NCBI RefSeq assembly: GCF_018130785.1
Contig: NZ_JAFCJT010000004.1
Coordinates: 236,501-300,500 of the forward strand
From: Bradyrhizobium liaoningense
GTDB lineage: Bacteria; Pseudomonadota; Alphaproteobacteria; Rhizobiales; Xanthobacteraceae
Direction: 5' to 3'
DNA length: 64,000 bases
The notes below the pieces were generated by a model. That model did no database searches. It had not been told where the DNA came from and saw only the letters and a list, made by a program, of their open reading frames with translations. Both the position numbers and the translations under genes were made by a program. Positions 16,483 through 26,361 of the stretch are shown piece by piece (positions within the stretch are counted from its first letter, which is position 1; each line of letters begins with the position of its first letter).

Positions 16483-16614
16483 GTCGTCCCTGCGAAAGCA
16501 GGGACCCATTACCCCAGGAAGAAGCTGTGGCGCGAGACTGGTAACCACGAGTCTTCGCCAAACTCCTCCCTGTGATTGTGGGTCCCGGATCTGCGCTTCG
16601 CTTGTCCGGGACGA
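16483..16614. repeat. Composite palindromic intergenic repeat, family A, copy 1
   Basis: About 132 bases, bounded by gtcgtccc and gggacgac, with a hairpin at each end (tccctgcgaaagcagggac and tcccggatctgcgc...gtccggga). The core is shared in inverted orientation with the copy at 39510-39651. The matching core on the reverse strand includes GCGAAGACTCG and GTTACCAG. It has no coding potential and lies between convergent and co-directional gene ends. Confidence 0.8.
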
Positions 16615-16621
16615 CAACAAC

Positions 16622-17590
16622 TCACAACGGCGGATCGATCGCTTCGTCGTATTCCTTCTTGAAGCGCGCGATCAGATCGGCCGCGGGGATGACGCCGTCG
16701 ATGCTGCCGATGCCCTGGCCCGAGCCCCAGATCTCCTTCCAGGCCTTCGGCTTGGCGCGTTCGCCGGAGGCATCGGTGCCGAAATTCATCTTGGACGGAT
16801 CGGACGTCGGCAGGTTTTCCGGATCCATGCCGGCGGCGAGGATCGAAGGTTTCAGATAGTTGCCGTGCACGCCGGTGAAGAGGTTGGAGTAGACGATGTC
16901 GTCGGCCGTCGAGCCCGCGATCATCTCTTTGTACTTTTCGACCGCGTTGGCTTCCTTGGTCGCGATGAAGGCGGAGCCGATATAGGCGAAGTCGGCGCCG
17001 AGGATGCGCGCGGCGCGGATCGCCTTGCCGTTGCCGATGGCACCCGACAGTGCGATCGGGCCGTCGAACCATTTTCGCGTTTCTGCAACGAAGGCCAGCG
17101 GCGAGATGGTGCCGGCATGGCCGCCGGCGCCGGCCGCAACCAGGATCAGGCCATCGGCGCCCTTCTCGATGGCCTTGTGAGCGAACTTCTGGTTGATCAC
17201 GTCGTGGAAGACGATGCCACCCCAGCCGTGAACGGCCTGATTGAGCTCCTCGCGCGCGCCGAGCGACGAGATGATCATCGGTACCTTGTACTTGGCGCAG
17301 AGCTGCATGTCGTGATCGAGCCGGTTGTTCGACTTGTGCACGATCTGGTTCACCGCGAACGGCGCCGAGGGCTTGTCGGGATGGGCGCGGTCATAGGCCG
17401 CGAGCTCTTCGGTGATCCGCGCCAGCCATTCGTCGAGCAGCTCCGGCGGCCGCGCGTTCAGCGACGGAAACGAGCCGACCACACCGGCCTTGCACTGCGC
17501 GATCACGAGATCGGGCACCGAGATGATGAAGAGCGGCGAACCAATCACGGGGATCGACAGGCGTCCCTTGAACAAGGCAGGCATGGACAT
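16622..17590 (-). CDS. Nitronate monooxygenase paralogue 2
   Basis: The 322-residue FMN-dependent nitronate monooxygenase keeps all family marks: IPVIGSPLFIISVPDLV near 13, FAVNQIVHKSNNRLDHD near 78, ADGLILVAAGAGGHAGTIS with the catalytic His at residue 158, LSGAIGNGKAIRAARILGAD and YIGSAFIATKEA. It should convert alkyl nitronates to carbonyl compounds and nitrite. The start at 17590 is chosen because upstream in-frame sequence runs through an intergenic repeat. It shares the same overall layout with the 12590-13576 gene, so the two are paralogues, but only this one has the His. Confidence 0.88.
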   Translation of the reverse strand: MSMPALFKGRLSIPVIGSPLFIISVPDLVIAQCKAGVVGSFPSLNARPPELLDEWLARITEELAAYDRAHPDKPSAPFAVNQIVHKSNNRLDHDMQLCAKYKVPMIISSLGAREELNQAVHGWGGIVFHDVINQKFAHKAIEKGADGLILVAAGAGGHAGTISPLAFVAETRKWFDGPIALSGAIGNGKAIRAARILGADFAYIGSAFIATKEANAVEKYKEMIAGSTADDIVYSNLFTGVHGNYLKPSILAAGMDPENLPTSDPSKMNFGTDASGERAKPKAWKEIWGSGQGIGSIDGVIPAADLIARFKKEYDEAIDPPL

Positions 17591-17728
17591 TGCGGAACGA
17601 TCCTCTATTGGCCGACGAATTGAAGGTTGGGACCCATACCAACAAGGCAATCTTTCCACTGTCAAGTATTGCGTTTTGACGCCGGACCGGACGTCGTTAC
17701 CGCAATTCCAAACAGCGGAATTCCTTTT

Positions 17729-17770
17729 CGTCATTCCGGGGCGACGCGCAGCGTCGAGCCCGGAATGACA
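17729..17770. repeat. Short intergenic palindrome, family E
   Basis: Inverted repeat of about 42 bases with arms cattccgggg and gcccggaatg around a gacgcgcagcgtcga inner stem. It lies between the nitronate monooxygenase start and the aspartase stop and could also act as a transcription barrier. It resembles the other tcat...atgaca-bounded palindromes in this window. Confidence 0.7.
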
Positions 17771-17775
17771 GCAAG

Positions 17776-19176
<1,401 letters not shown>

Positions 19177-19212
19177 AGGCGCTCCTGGTTGCATGCGCGC
19201 GAGGCCATCACC

Positions 19213-19737
19213 TCAGTTCTGGCACAGCGCGCTGGTCACAAAAGTATCGGTGCGGCAGTCATCCGGTTTGCGTTGCCTGCCGGGAATGAGAACCTTGGCC
19301 GAGCATTTCTCGGCGGAGTCGGCGTTGAGGCTCTTGCCTTCCTTGTAGCCCTTGGCCTGGCAGAGCTGATCGGCGGCCTGCTTGCAATCCGGCGCGCCAT
19401 TCGACGAGGCCGGGCAGGCCACACGCCCCGATACCACGGTCGACGGCTTCGCCAGCCGCGACAGGTCGTTCATGGTCTCACCAGGGCTTTTGATCGGCGG
19501 CAGGATCGAGGGCAGCTTGTCGAACAGCTTGCCCATTTCGTTGATCAGCCCGGGATTTTCCTCGCGCGCGGGCGGCGCAGGTGTCGATGGCGCGGCCTGC
19601 TGTCCCTGCTCCTGCAGGCCGAGCGACGGCGGCGGAGATTGCGGCCGTCCCGTGCCGCCCGCGCCGAGCAGGATCAGCAGCACTGCTGACGTCAGCGTCC
19701 CAAGCCGCACGGCCGGATTGCCGGATCGAACCATCAT
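19213..19737 (-). CDS. Exported hypothetical protein with C-terminal Cys cluster
   Basis: The 174-residue protein has an N-terminal hydrophobic signal or anchor (LTSAVLLILLGAGG), a Pro/Gln-rich linker, and a conserved-looking C-terminal part of about 70 residues. That part has six cysteines (VACPASS, APDCKQAADQLCQAKGYKEG, SAEKCSAKV, DDCRTDTFV and SALCQN), likely forming disulfides in the periplasm. The motif C-x5-LC-x2-KGY occurs in other rhizobial exported proteins, but I cannot name a function. It is co-directional with the aspartase downstream, 37 bases away. Confidence 0.72.
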   Translation of the reverse strand: MMVRSGNPAVRLGTLTSAVLLILLGAGGTGRPQSPPPSLGLQEQGQQAAPSTPAPPAREENPGLINEMGKLFDKLPSILPPIKSPGETMNDLSRLAKPSTVVSGRVACPASSNGAPDCKQAADQLCQAKGYKEGKSLNADSAEKCSAKVLIPGRQRKPDDCRTDTFVTSALCQN

Positions 19738-19782
19738 GACGGCAACCGTAGCCGAAGCCGGCGCAACGGCAAAGCGTGGGGT

Positions 19783-20364
19783 CTAGATCAGCTTGACCGC
19801 CACGACAAAGCCGAGCACCAGCACAATGGCGCCGATCGCCACCCACAATCCGAGATGCTCCTCGAGCTTGTGCCGGATCCAGTCGCCGTACCGGTTGAGC
19901 AGGATCGCCACGATAAAGAAGCGTCCGCCGCGCGCGACGATCGAGCACAGTATGAAGAGAATGAGGTTATAGCCGGCAAAGCCCGAAGTGATGGTGACGA
20001 GCTTGTAGGGGATCGGCGTCAGTCCCTTGAGCAGGATGATCACCGCGCCCCACTCGGCATAGGAGGCACGGAAGGCATCGACCTTGTCGCCGAGACCATA
20101 GACCTGGATCAGCCAGTGACCGACCGAGTCGAACAGCAGCGCGCCGATGGCGTAGCCGAGCAGGCCGCCGAGCACCGAGGTGACGGTGCAAATCGCCGCA
20201 TAGACCCAGGCGCGCTGCGGGCGCGCCAGCGACATCGGGATCAGCATCACATCCGGCGGGACCGGAAAGAAGGAGCTTTCTGCAAAAGCCACGGCTCCCA
20301 TGATCCAGAGCGCATAGGGCTTGTGGGCGGCGTCGATGCACCAATCGTAGATACGTTTCAGCAT
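19783..20364 (-). CDS. YqaA/DedA-family (VTT domain) membrane protein
   Basis: The 193-residue protein is a DedA-like membrane protein of the YqaA subgroup. It has the re-entrant loop motif AESSFFPVPPDVMLIPMSLA near residue 26, a second loop ILLKGLTPIPYKLVTITSGFAG near 105 and four to five membrane helices. DedA proteins contribute to envelope homeostasis and proton-driven lipid carrier flipping. The start at 20364 (MLKRIYDW) precedes the first helix; the earlier in-frame region is unlike protein. It lies 55 bases downstream of the hisE-like gene on the same strand. Confidence 0.85.
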   Translation of the reverse strand: MLKRIYDWCIDAAHKPYALWIMGAVAFAESSFFPVPPDVMLIPMSLARPQRAWVYAAICTVTSVLGGLLGYAIGALLFDSVGHWLIQVYGLGDKVDAFRASYAEWGAVIILLKGLTPIPYKLVTITSGFAGYNLILFILCSIVARGGRFFIVAILLNRYGDWIRHKLEEHLGLWVAIGAIVLVLGFVVAVKLI

Positions 20365-20419
20365 GGCGCCGCGATGAAGCACCATGGGACGGATTTGTCC
20401 ATCGCGAGTTTGTGACGTT

Positions 20420-20824
20420 CTAGTGGCGCTTGCGCGCGGTGCGGCCTTCCAGCGCGACAATTGGCCGCCTGGCGGCAACGCGCGGTGACGCGACCTTGGG
20501 CAGCTTCATCGGCGACTTCGGCAGCTTCTCGGCGATGCCGAGCATGTCTTCCCGCCGCGCCATTTCGCGCCAGACATCCTCGGGGCGCACGCCTGCCGAG
20601 GCCCAGAGCACCGTGAGATTGTAGAGCAGGTCGGCGCTTTCCCGGATCACGGCCTCGCTATCGCCATTGACCGCGTCGATGACGACCTCAATGGCCTCTT
20701 CGGCCAGTTTCTTCGCCATTTTGGATGGCCCACGCTGAAATAGCCGGGCGGTACGCGATGTTGCCGGATCAAGATCCTTGGCCGCGAGCACAGCCAGATA
20801 TAGCCGCTCAAGCGAATCACTCAT
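20420..20824 (-). CDS. hisE: Phosphoribosyl-ATP pyrophosphatase
   Basis: The 134-residue protein matches HisE, which hydrolyses phosphoribosyl-ATP to phosphoribosyl-AMP in histidine biosynthesis. The MazG-like fold is clear: TARLFQRGPSKMAKKLAEEA with the EExxE metal site (AEEAIEV), then ESADLLYNLTVLWASAGV. The last 30 residues (PKVASPRVAARRPIVALEG and beyond) are a basic extension not needed by the family. No other his genes are here; rhizobia normally have hisE next to hisF, so this may be a second or relocated copy. An upstream ATG at 20833 is an alternative start. Confidence 0.83.
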   Translation of the reverse strand: MSDSLERLYLAVLAAKDLDPATSRTARLFQRGPSKMAKKLAEEAIEVVIDAVNGDSEAVIRESADLLYNLTVLWASAGVRPEDVWREMARREDMLGIAEKLPKSPMKLPKVASPRVAARRPIVALEGRTARKRH

Positions 20825-20882
20825 GGTACTCAAACTACTCTAAACCAATGGCGGGCGCGTTAACGTGTGGTGATAAAAGCGA

Positions 20883-20919
20883 AAAACAGGCCGCCGCGGC
20901 AAGCGCGACAGCCTGTTTT
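20883..20919 (-). terminator. Rho-independent terminator
   Basis: On the minus strand, stem aaaacaggc pairs with gcctgtttt around a GC-rich loop and ends in a run of T. It lies about 70 bases beyond the stop of the Gly/Tyr-rich gene (20988-21365) and just upstream of hisE, so it probably ends the former transcript. Confidence 0.65.
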
Positions 20920-20925
20920 GGTCAA

Positions 20926-20986
20926 GACTTGGTAGCCAGGGACCTGGTAGCCAGGGACTTGGTAGCCAAGAACTTGGTTAGCCAAG
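20926..20986. repeat. Four-copy 15-bp tandem repeat
   Basis: Units are gacttggtagccagg, gacctggtagccagg, gacttggtagccaag and a degenerate aacttggttagccaag. The unit length is a multiple of three, so the plus strand reads as repeated DLVAR. The repeat lies between the stop of the Gly/Tyr-rich gene and its terminator. Confidence 0.9.
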
Positions 20987-20987
20987 G

Positions 20988-21365
20988 CTAGTAGCAGTTC
21001 TGCATGTAGCCCTGGCCACAAAGCTCCGACGGAGCCGAGCCGCCATAGCGCTGATATTGGTAGTTCGGGCCCGGGCCGTAGTAAGGACCGTAGGCGGGGC
21101 CACTGTAGTAGACAGGGCCGCCGTAATAGCCATAGCCCGGACCCGGACCGTAATCATAAGCGTAGGCGTCACGGGTCGCAGCGATCGCAAGGCCGGTGCC
21201 GATGATGCCGGCAAAGGCCGCGGCAGCCGCAGCACCGCCGCCACCGCCATGCCAGTGGCGGCCGCCTGCATATGAAGCAGTCGGGGCGACCGCGGTCAGC
21301 GCGACCACGGCGGCAGTGGCAAGAACGGCCTTGCGGCCGGCGAATCTCGACAATCTGTCAAACAT
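20988..21365 (-). CDS. Exported Gly/Tyr-rich protein
   Basis: The 125-residue protein has a signal peptide (AVLATAAVVALTAVAPTASYA), a short His/Gly/Ala stretch with a hydrophobic segment (AFAGIIGTGLAIAAT), and a C-terminal region of repeated Gly-Tyr-Pro units (GPGYGYYGGP, YSGPAYGPYY), ending in two cysteines (SELCGQGYMQNCY). Such BA14K/YXWGXW-like small envelope proteins are frequent in Bradyrhizobium; their role is unknown. The start at 21365 has GGAGGGTCCAGGA upstream. A four-unit 15-bp repeat and a terminator follow. Confidence 0.78.
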   Translation of the reverse strand: MFDRLSRFAGRKAVLATAAVVALTAVAPTASYAGGRHWHGGGGGAAAAAAFAGIIGTGLAIAATRDAYAYDYGPGPGYGYYGGPVYYSGPAYGPYYGPGPNYQYQRYGGSAPSELCGQGYMQNCY

Positions 21366-21595
21366 GTCCTGGACCCTCCTTGGGACCGCGAATGGTGTGC
21401 CTGACGACAGGCTCATGTCCTTCAAACACCCGCATCCCATGTTGGGTTCCCCAACCACAACAGAAGCTGAACGGGGTTGCGTAATCATGACGCAACCGCC
21501 GCTCATCCGCCGTTCATGTTGGCGCGCGCAAGGCTACCGGCCTGCCGGCGCTGCGAGCGTCACCAAACCGTAACAATGCGGGACCGGCGCGACTG

Positions 21596-22645
21596 ATGTT
21601 CGAATTCAAGACGATCGCCCTTCGCGGCCTGTTGGCCGTTGCCATCTCGCTTGCCGCGCTGACTGCGCGCGATGTCACCGCGGCCGAGACCGCCACGCCA
21701 TCCACTGCGATCCACTTCACCTTCGATCGTCCGATCGATGCGAGCATGGCGCCGTTCTTCCTTGCTGCAAAGGACGGCAGCTTCAGCAACGAGCGTCTCA
21801 ACGTTTCCTTCAAGACCGCAGCTGGATCGCCGGAAGCGCTCGCACGCGTCGCCAAGGGCGACAGCGAGCTCGCGCTCGTCGACATCAACGAGCTGATCCG
21901 CTTTCGCGACAAGGACGATGCGGCGCCGATCAAGGCGGTGTTCGTGCTGTTCGACCGCGCGCCTTACGCGATCATCGCGCGCCGAAGCCGCGGCATCCAC
22001 TTGCTGCCCGACCTCGACGGCAAGACCGTCGGCGTCGCCGACGGCGACCTGTCGATGCGGCTGTGGCCGGCGCTGGCGCAGCAGAACGGCATCAACGTCT
22101 CGCGGGTGAAATTCCACAAGATCAGTGCGGCGGTGCGCGAGCCGCTCCTTTCCGCCGGCCAGGTCGATGCGGTCGCGGGCTTCAGCTATCTCTCGGCGGT
22201 GAACCTGCGCGACCGCGGCGTGCCCGGTGGCGATCTCGCGGTACTCCGCTATGCCGACTATGGCTGCGAGGCCTACGGCTTCGCCGTGGTGGCCAACCCC
22301 GCTTTCGCCGCCACGAAACCCGACGCAGTGAAGGGGTTCGTCCGCGCATTGATCGCCGGCGTCAGCGCGACCGTCAAAGAGCCGGCACGTGCGGCGGACG
22401 AAGCCACGAGCCGGATCGACGACGGCGACCGCGACCTCGAGCGGGAACGCCTGCGCAGCGTGCTCATCGACAACATCCTGACCGACGAGGTCAAGCGCAA
22501 CGGCCTCGGCGGCCTCGACGCGGCGCGCCTGGATCGTTCGATCGACCAGATCGCGCAGGATTTCAAATTCCGCAAACGGCCGGCCGCGGGAGATATCTTC
22601 GACGACCGGTTCCTGCCGCCGGTCGCGGGACGGCTGATCAACTGA
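21596..22645 (+). CDS. NMT1/THI5-like periplasmic substrate-binding protein
   Basis: The 349-residue protein has a signal peptide (GLLAVAISLAALTARDVTAA) and the NMT1-like binding-protein fold of nitrate/sulfonate/taurine/pyrimidine importers. It shows DASMAPFFLAAKDGSFSNER near 48, DSELALVDINELIRF near 91, GKTVGVADGDLS, and VAGFSYLSAVNLRDRG. It should deliver a small anionic or pyrimidine-like ligand to an ABC permease. The following ABC protein is an exporter of the NdvA type, so the two are probably not partners; no matching permease or ATPase is nearby, making this an orphan binding protein. Confidence 0.83.
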   Translation: MFEFKTIALRGLLAVAISLAALTARDVTAAETATPSTAIHFTFDRPIDASMAPFFLAAKDGSFSNERLNVSFKTAAGSPEALARVAKGDSELALVDINELIRFRDKDDAAPIKAVFVLFDRAPYAIIARRSRGIHLLPDLDGKTVGVADGDLSMRLWPALAQQNGINVSRVKFHKISAAVREPLLSAGQVDAVAGFSYLSAVNLRDRGVPGGDLAVLRYADYGCEAYGFAVVANPAFAATKPDAVKGFVRALIAGVSATVKEPARAADEATSRIDDGDRDLERERLRSVLIDNILTDEVKRNGLGGLDAARLDRSIDQIAQDFKFRKRPAAGDIFDDRFLPPVAGRLIN

Positions 22646-22736
22646 GCAAAACCGGTAGCTTCCGCTGTATCTCGCGGGCGATCCCTGCTTAGAATGCGGA
22701 CTCACACCGTTTTGTCCGCTCGAGTTCGTCCCCCGC

Positions 22737-24533
22737 ATGACCATCCTTCGTCTCTACACCCGCGTTCTCGAACTGCTCGGCAAAGAGGCGCGGCTGGGCT
22801 GGTTGCTGGCGTTTGCCAACCTCCTGCTTGCGGCCTCGCAGTTCGCGGAACCCGTGCTGTTCGGCCGGATCGTCGACGTGCTCTCCGGCAAGACGGTCGC
22901 CGGATCGAACTCGGCCTGGCCGTTCCTGATGGCCTGGGTGGCGTTCGGGCTGTTCACCATCGCCTGCAGCGCGCTCGTGGCGCTGCAGGCCGACCGGCTC
23001 TCCCACCGCCAGCGCCAGGCGGTGCTGACCGACTATTTCGAGCACATTTTGCAACTGCCGCTGACCTTCCACTCAGGCACCCATTCGGGCCGGCTGATGA
23101 AGGTGATGCTCAACGGCACCGACGCCTTGTGGCGGCTGTGGCTCGGCTTCTTCCGCGAGCACTTTGCCGCGATCCTGTCGGTCGTGGTTCTGCTGCCGCT
23201 GTCGCTCTACCTGAACTGGCGGCTCGCGATCCTGCTGTTCGTGCTCTGCATCGTCTTCACCGCACTGACCACCTTCGTGGTGCGCAGGACCTTCGGCATG
23301 CAGATGGAGGTCGAGGAGCACTACAGCGAGCTTTCCGCCCGCGCCTCGGACGCGCTCGGCAATGTCGCACTGGTGCAGAGTTTTGTCCGTGTCGAATCCG
23401 AGGTGAAAGGACTGCGCTCCGTCGCCGACGAGTTGCTCGCCGCCCAGATGCCGGTGCTGTCGTGGTGGGCGCTCGTCACCGTCATCACCCGCGCCTCGAC
23501 CACGATCACGGTGCTCGCGATCTTCTCGCTCGGCATCGCCCTGCACGACCAGGGGCTCACCTCGGTCGGCGAGATCGTGATGTTCGTGAGCTTCGCGACG
23601 ATGCTGATCCAGAAGCTCGAGCAGGTCGTGAGCTTCATCAACAACGTGTTCATGGAAGCCCCGCGCCTGCGCGAATTCTTCACCGTGCTCGACGCGGTGC
23701 CCGCGGTGCACGACCGCCCCGACGCGATCGATGCGGGGCGGCTGTCCGGCCTCGTCGAATTCAACGACGTCACCTTCTCCTATGACGGCAAGCGGCCGGC
23801 AATCGAGGACCTCTCCTTCACCGCGCTGCCCGGCCAGACCATCGCGCTGGTCGGCCCGACCGGCGCCGGCAAGTCGACCGCGATCGCGCTGTTGCATCGC
23901 GCCTTCGATCCGCAGTCCGGCTTCATCAAGATCGACGGCATGGACGTGCGCGGCGTGACGCTGACGTCGCTGCGGCGAAACATCGGCGTCGTGTTCCAGG
24001 AAGCGCTGCTGTTCAACCGCTCGATCGAGGACAATCTGCGCGTCGGCAAACCGGATGCGACCGAAGCCGAGATGCGCAAGGCGGCCGAGCGCGCGCAGGC
24101 GCTCGAATTCATCGAGCGCAGCGGCGGCTTTACGACCAATGCCGGCGAGCGCGGCCGCATGCTCTCCGGCGGCGAGCGCCAGCGGCTGTCGATCGCCCGC
24201 GCGCTGCTGAAGGATCCGCCGATCCTGATCCTGGACGAGGCCACCAGCGCGCTCGACGCCGTCACCGAGGCCAAGGTGAACGCCGCTCTCGACGAAGTGA
24301 TGAAGGGCCGCACCACGTTCGTGATCGCCCACCGTCTCTCCACCATCCGCAACGCCACGCGGATCCTGGTGTTCGAGAATGGCCGCGTGATCGAAAGCGG
24401 AACTTTCGATGAACTCGTGGCCGAAGGCGGCCATTTTGCCGAGCTCGCGAGGGCCCAGTTCATGGTTCAGGAGACGACACGGGCCAGCGTGACGGCCGCC
24501 GAGGCTGCCGCGACAGCAGCCAAGTCCCCATAG
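22737..24533 (+). CDS. ndvA: Cyclic beta-1,2-glucan ABC exporter NdvA
   Basis: The 598-residue half-transporter fuses six membrane helices (residues 20-310) to an ATPase. The N-terminus ([18 protein letters not shown]) and the ordered motifs match NdvA/ChvA, which exports cyclic glucans to the periplasm for osmotic adaptation and plant symbiosis. The ATPase has Walker [10 protein letters not shown] (373-381), Q-loop [20 protein letters not shown], signature [16 protein letters not shown], Walker [15 protein letters not shown] and the H-loop FVIAHRLS. Length is normal (about 590). The glucan synthase NdvB is not in this window. It lies 91 bases after the binding-protein gene. Confidence 0.9.
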   Translation: MTILRLYTRVLELLGKEARLGWLLAFANLLLAASQFAEPVLFGRIVDVLSGKTVAGSNSAWPFLMAWVAFGLFTIACSALVALQADRLSHRQRQAVLTDYFEHILQLPLTFHSGTHSGRLMKVMLNGTDALWRLWLGFFREHFAAILSVVVLLPLSLYLNWRLAILLFVLCIVFTALTTFVVRRTFGMQMEVEEHYSELSARASDALGNVALVQSFVRVESEVKGLRSVADELLAAQMPVLSWWALVTVITRASTTITVLAIFSLGIALHDQGLTSVGEIVMFVSFATMLIQKLEQVVSFINNVFMEAPRLREFFTVLDAVPAVHDRPDAIDAGRLSGLVEFNDVTFSYDGKRPAIEDLSFTALPGQTIALVGPTGAGKSTAIALLHRAFDPQSGFIKIDGMDVRGVTLTSLRRNIGVVFQEALLFNRSIEDNLRVGKPDATEAEMRKAAERAQALEFIERSGGFTTNAGERGRMLSGGERQRLSIARALLKDPPILILDEATSALDAVTEAKVNAALDEVMKGRTTFVIAHRLSTIRNATRILVFENGRVIESGTFDELVAEGGHFAELARAQFMVQETTRASVTAAEAAATAAKSP

Positions 24534-24723
24534 CAAGTCCTCACAGGACCGTCGAAATTCGGCCCACTTCCTTGCGGAATACCCGCTCCAAACCCCTATT
24601 CTCGACGCACGAGCCGGTATAGGTTTGCGACGCCGCAAGCGGCGGCGCTGGATTTCAAAACCCGAAACTCAGATCACGAGAACCGTCCGGAACCGGCGGG
24701 TCTCCAAGGACCGGAATCGGATA

Positions 24724-26172
24724 GTGCACGCCCTTCGCCCGCTGCTTCGCAAGTCCCTGTTCAATCTCTTCGCCGCGGCCCTCGCAGCCGCCGCGCTGCT
24801 AGCACCGCGCGCGGCGGGCGCCGAGGCACTGCTGCTGATCGAGGCCGACAGCGGCAAGGTGCTGCAGGCGGAAAACGCGACCATTCCCTGGTATCCGGCC
24901 TCCGTCACCAAGATCATGACCGCCTATGTGACGCTGAAGGCGGTGAAGGACGGCAGGCTCACGCTCGACACGCTGCTCACGGTGTCGCCGACGGCGGCTT
25001 CGCAATCGCCGTCGAAGATGGGGTTCCGTCCGGGAACGCAGCTCACCGTCGACAACGCGTTGAAGATGATGATGGTGAAGTCGGCGAACGACATGGCCGT
25101 GGTGCTTGCCGAAGGCGTCGGCGGTTCGATCGACGGCTTCTCCGCGATGATGAACGATACGGCGCAGAGGCTCGGCATGACGCAGACGAGCTACGTCAAT
25201 CCGAACGGCCTGCCCGCCGACGGCCAGATCACGTCCGCGCGCGACCTTGGCATTCTCGCGCGCTCGTTCCTGCGCGACCTGCCGGAATACGAATACTTCG
25301 TGCACATCCCGGCAATCCGCTTCGGCAAGCGCGTCACCGGCAATTTCAACAAGCTGATCGGCCGCTACCCCGGCGCCGACGGTTTCAAGACCGGCTTCAT
25401 CTGCGCCTCCGGCTACAATCTCGTTGCGTCGGCCACGCGCAACGGCCGCCGGCTGATCGCGGTGGTGCTCGGCGCGAACTCCGGCACCGCGCGCGCGGTG
25501 AAAGCGGCGCAGCTGCTCGAGCGCGGCTTCAGTCAGGACAATCTCACCTGGCTCCGCCCCTCGCTCGGCACCGTCGACAGGCTGGTGCCGGTCGACGCCT
25601 CGCCGCCAAACCTGCGCGAGGACATGTGCGGCGGTCATCGCAAGCGGCCGGCCAGCGACGATGACGACGCGCTGATCGCCTCCAATGGAGGCACCTCCGG
25701 ATCGGCCTCCGCCACCGGCGGCGAGGCCCAGGTCAGCTTCTTCACCGCGGGCCTTCAGCCGCCCTTGGTGAAGGCCTCCGAGCTGATGGCCTCCGCCCCC
25801 GCGGCGGCAGAGCCCGTGCTGGTCTATACCGGCCCGACCCGCACCGGCACCGCCTTGATCGCGGCAGTCGCGGCCGATGCCGACCAGCAGGCCACGCCAA
25901 AGCCGCGTGGCAAGAAGTCGCGCGTCGCCAGGAAGCCTGACGCAGCTGACAAGCCGAAAGACGCGGGCGCCAAGACCGCGGCGGCGAAGCCGGGTGCCAA
26001 GCCCGACGCCAAGCCCGATACCAAGAGCGCAGTCAAACCGGCCGGGACCAAGCACGCGGCAGCCAAGTCTGATGCAGCGGCGAAGCCCGCAGCGAGCGGC
26101 GAGCAGGCTGCCAAGCCCGCCAAACCCAAGGCCGCGACCAAGCCTGGCGCCAAGCCGGCCAACAACAGTTAA
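24724..26172 (+). CDS. dacA: D-alanyl-D-alanine carboxypeptidase (PBP5/DacA type)
   Basis: With a GTG start at 24724 the product has 482 residues: a signal peptide (NLFAAALAAAALLAPRAAGA), then the serine-peptidase S11 domain. Catalytic motifs are SVTK with Ser60/Lys63, SAN at 120-122 and KTG at 222-224. It trims the terminal D-Ala from peptidoglycan pentapeptides in the periplasm. Beyond residue 270 a long linker ends in a low-complexity tail of alternating Lys, Ala, Pro and Asp (about residues 395-482). This tail is lineage-specific and may bind wall or membrane by charge. Upstream ATG at 24625 gives an Arg-rich extension that is unlikely to be translated. Confidence 0.87.
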   Translation: MHALRPLLRKSLFNLFAAALAAAALLAPRAAGAEALLLIEADSGKVLQAENATIPWYPASVTKIMTAYVTLKAVKDGRLTLDTLLTVSPTAASQSPSKMGFRPGTQLTVDNALKMMMVKSANDMAVVLAEGVGGSIDGFSAMMNDTAQRLGMTQTSYVNPNGLPADGQITSARDLGILARSFLRDLPEYEYFVHIPAIRFGKRVTGNFNKLIGRYPGADGFKTGFICASGYNLVASATRNGRRLIAVVLGANSGTARAVKAAQLLERGFSQDNLTWLRPSLGTVDRLVPVDASPPNLREDMCGGHRKRPASDDDDALIASNGGTSGSASATGGEAQVSFFTAGLQPPLVKASELMASAPAAAEPVLVYTGPTRTGTALIAAVAADADQQATPKPRGKKSRVARKPDAADKPKDAGAKTAAAKPGAKPDAKPDTKSAVKPAGTKHAAAKSDAAAKPAASGEQAAKPAKPKAATKPGAKPANNS

Positions 26173-26361
26173 CGCGCTCGAGGCCAAAACCGCCGCGCTT
26201 CGCACCTGCGGCAGCGCGGCATCTCGACGATTCCAGTAGCTACTCCCTGACCTTTGGCCTAAGCCTCGACCGGCTTGCCACCCGTTCCGGCAGGCTCGAT
26301 ACTGCCGGCAATGAGGCAAGCCCGAGACACAACGGGCTCTGGTAGATGAGGGGAGTTTTCC

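Noticed and set aside
16483..17773. Considered palindromes as insertion-sequence ends
   Set aside because: No transposase frame lies between them; they fit intergenic repeat elements.
20926..20986. Considered as a CRISPR-like array
   Set aside because: Units are directly adjacent without spacers and only 15 bp long.
20725..20991. 88-codon plus-strand frame ending in DLVAR repeats
   Set aside because: Overlaps hisE antisense and a terminator stem; the repeat part is readable only because the unit is 15 bp. Kept as a repeat, not a gene.
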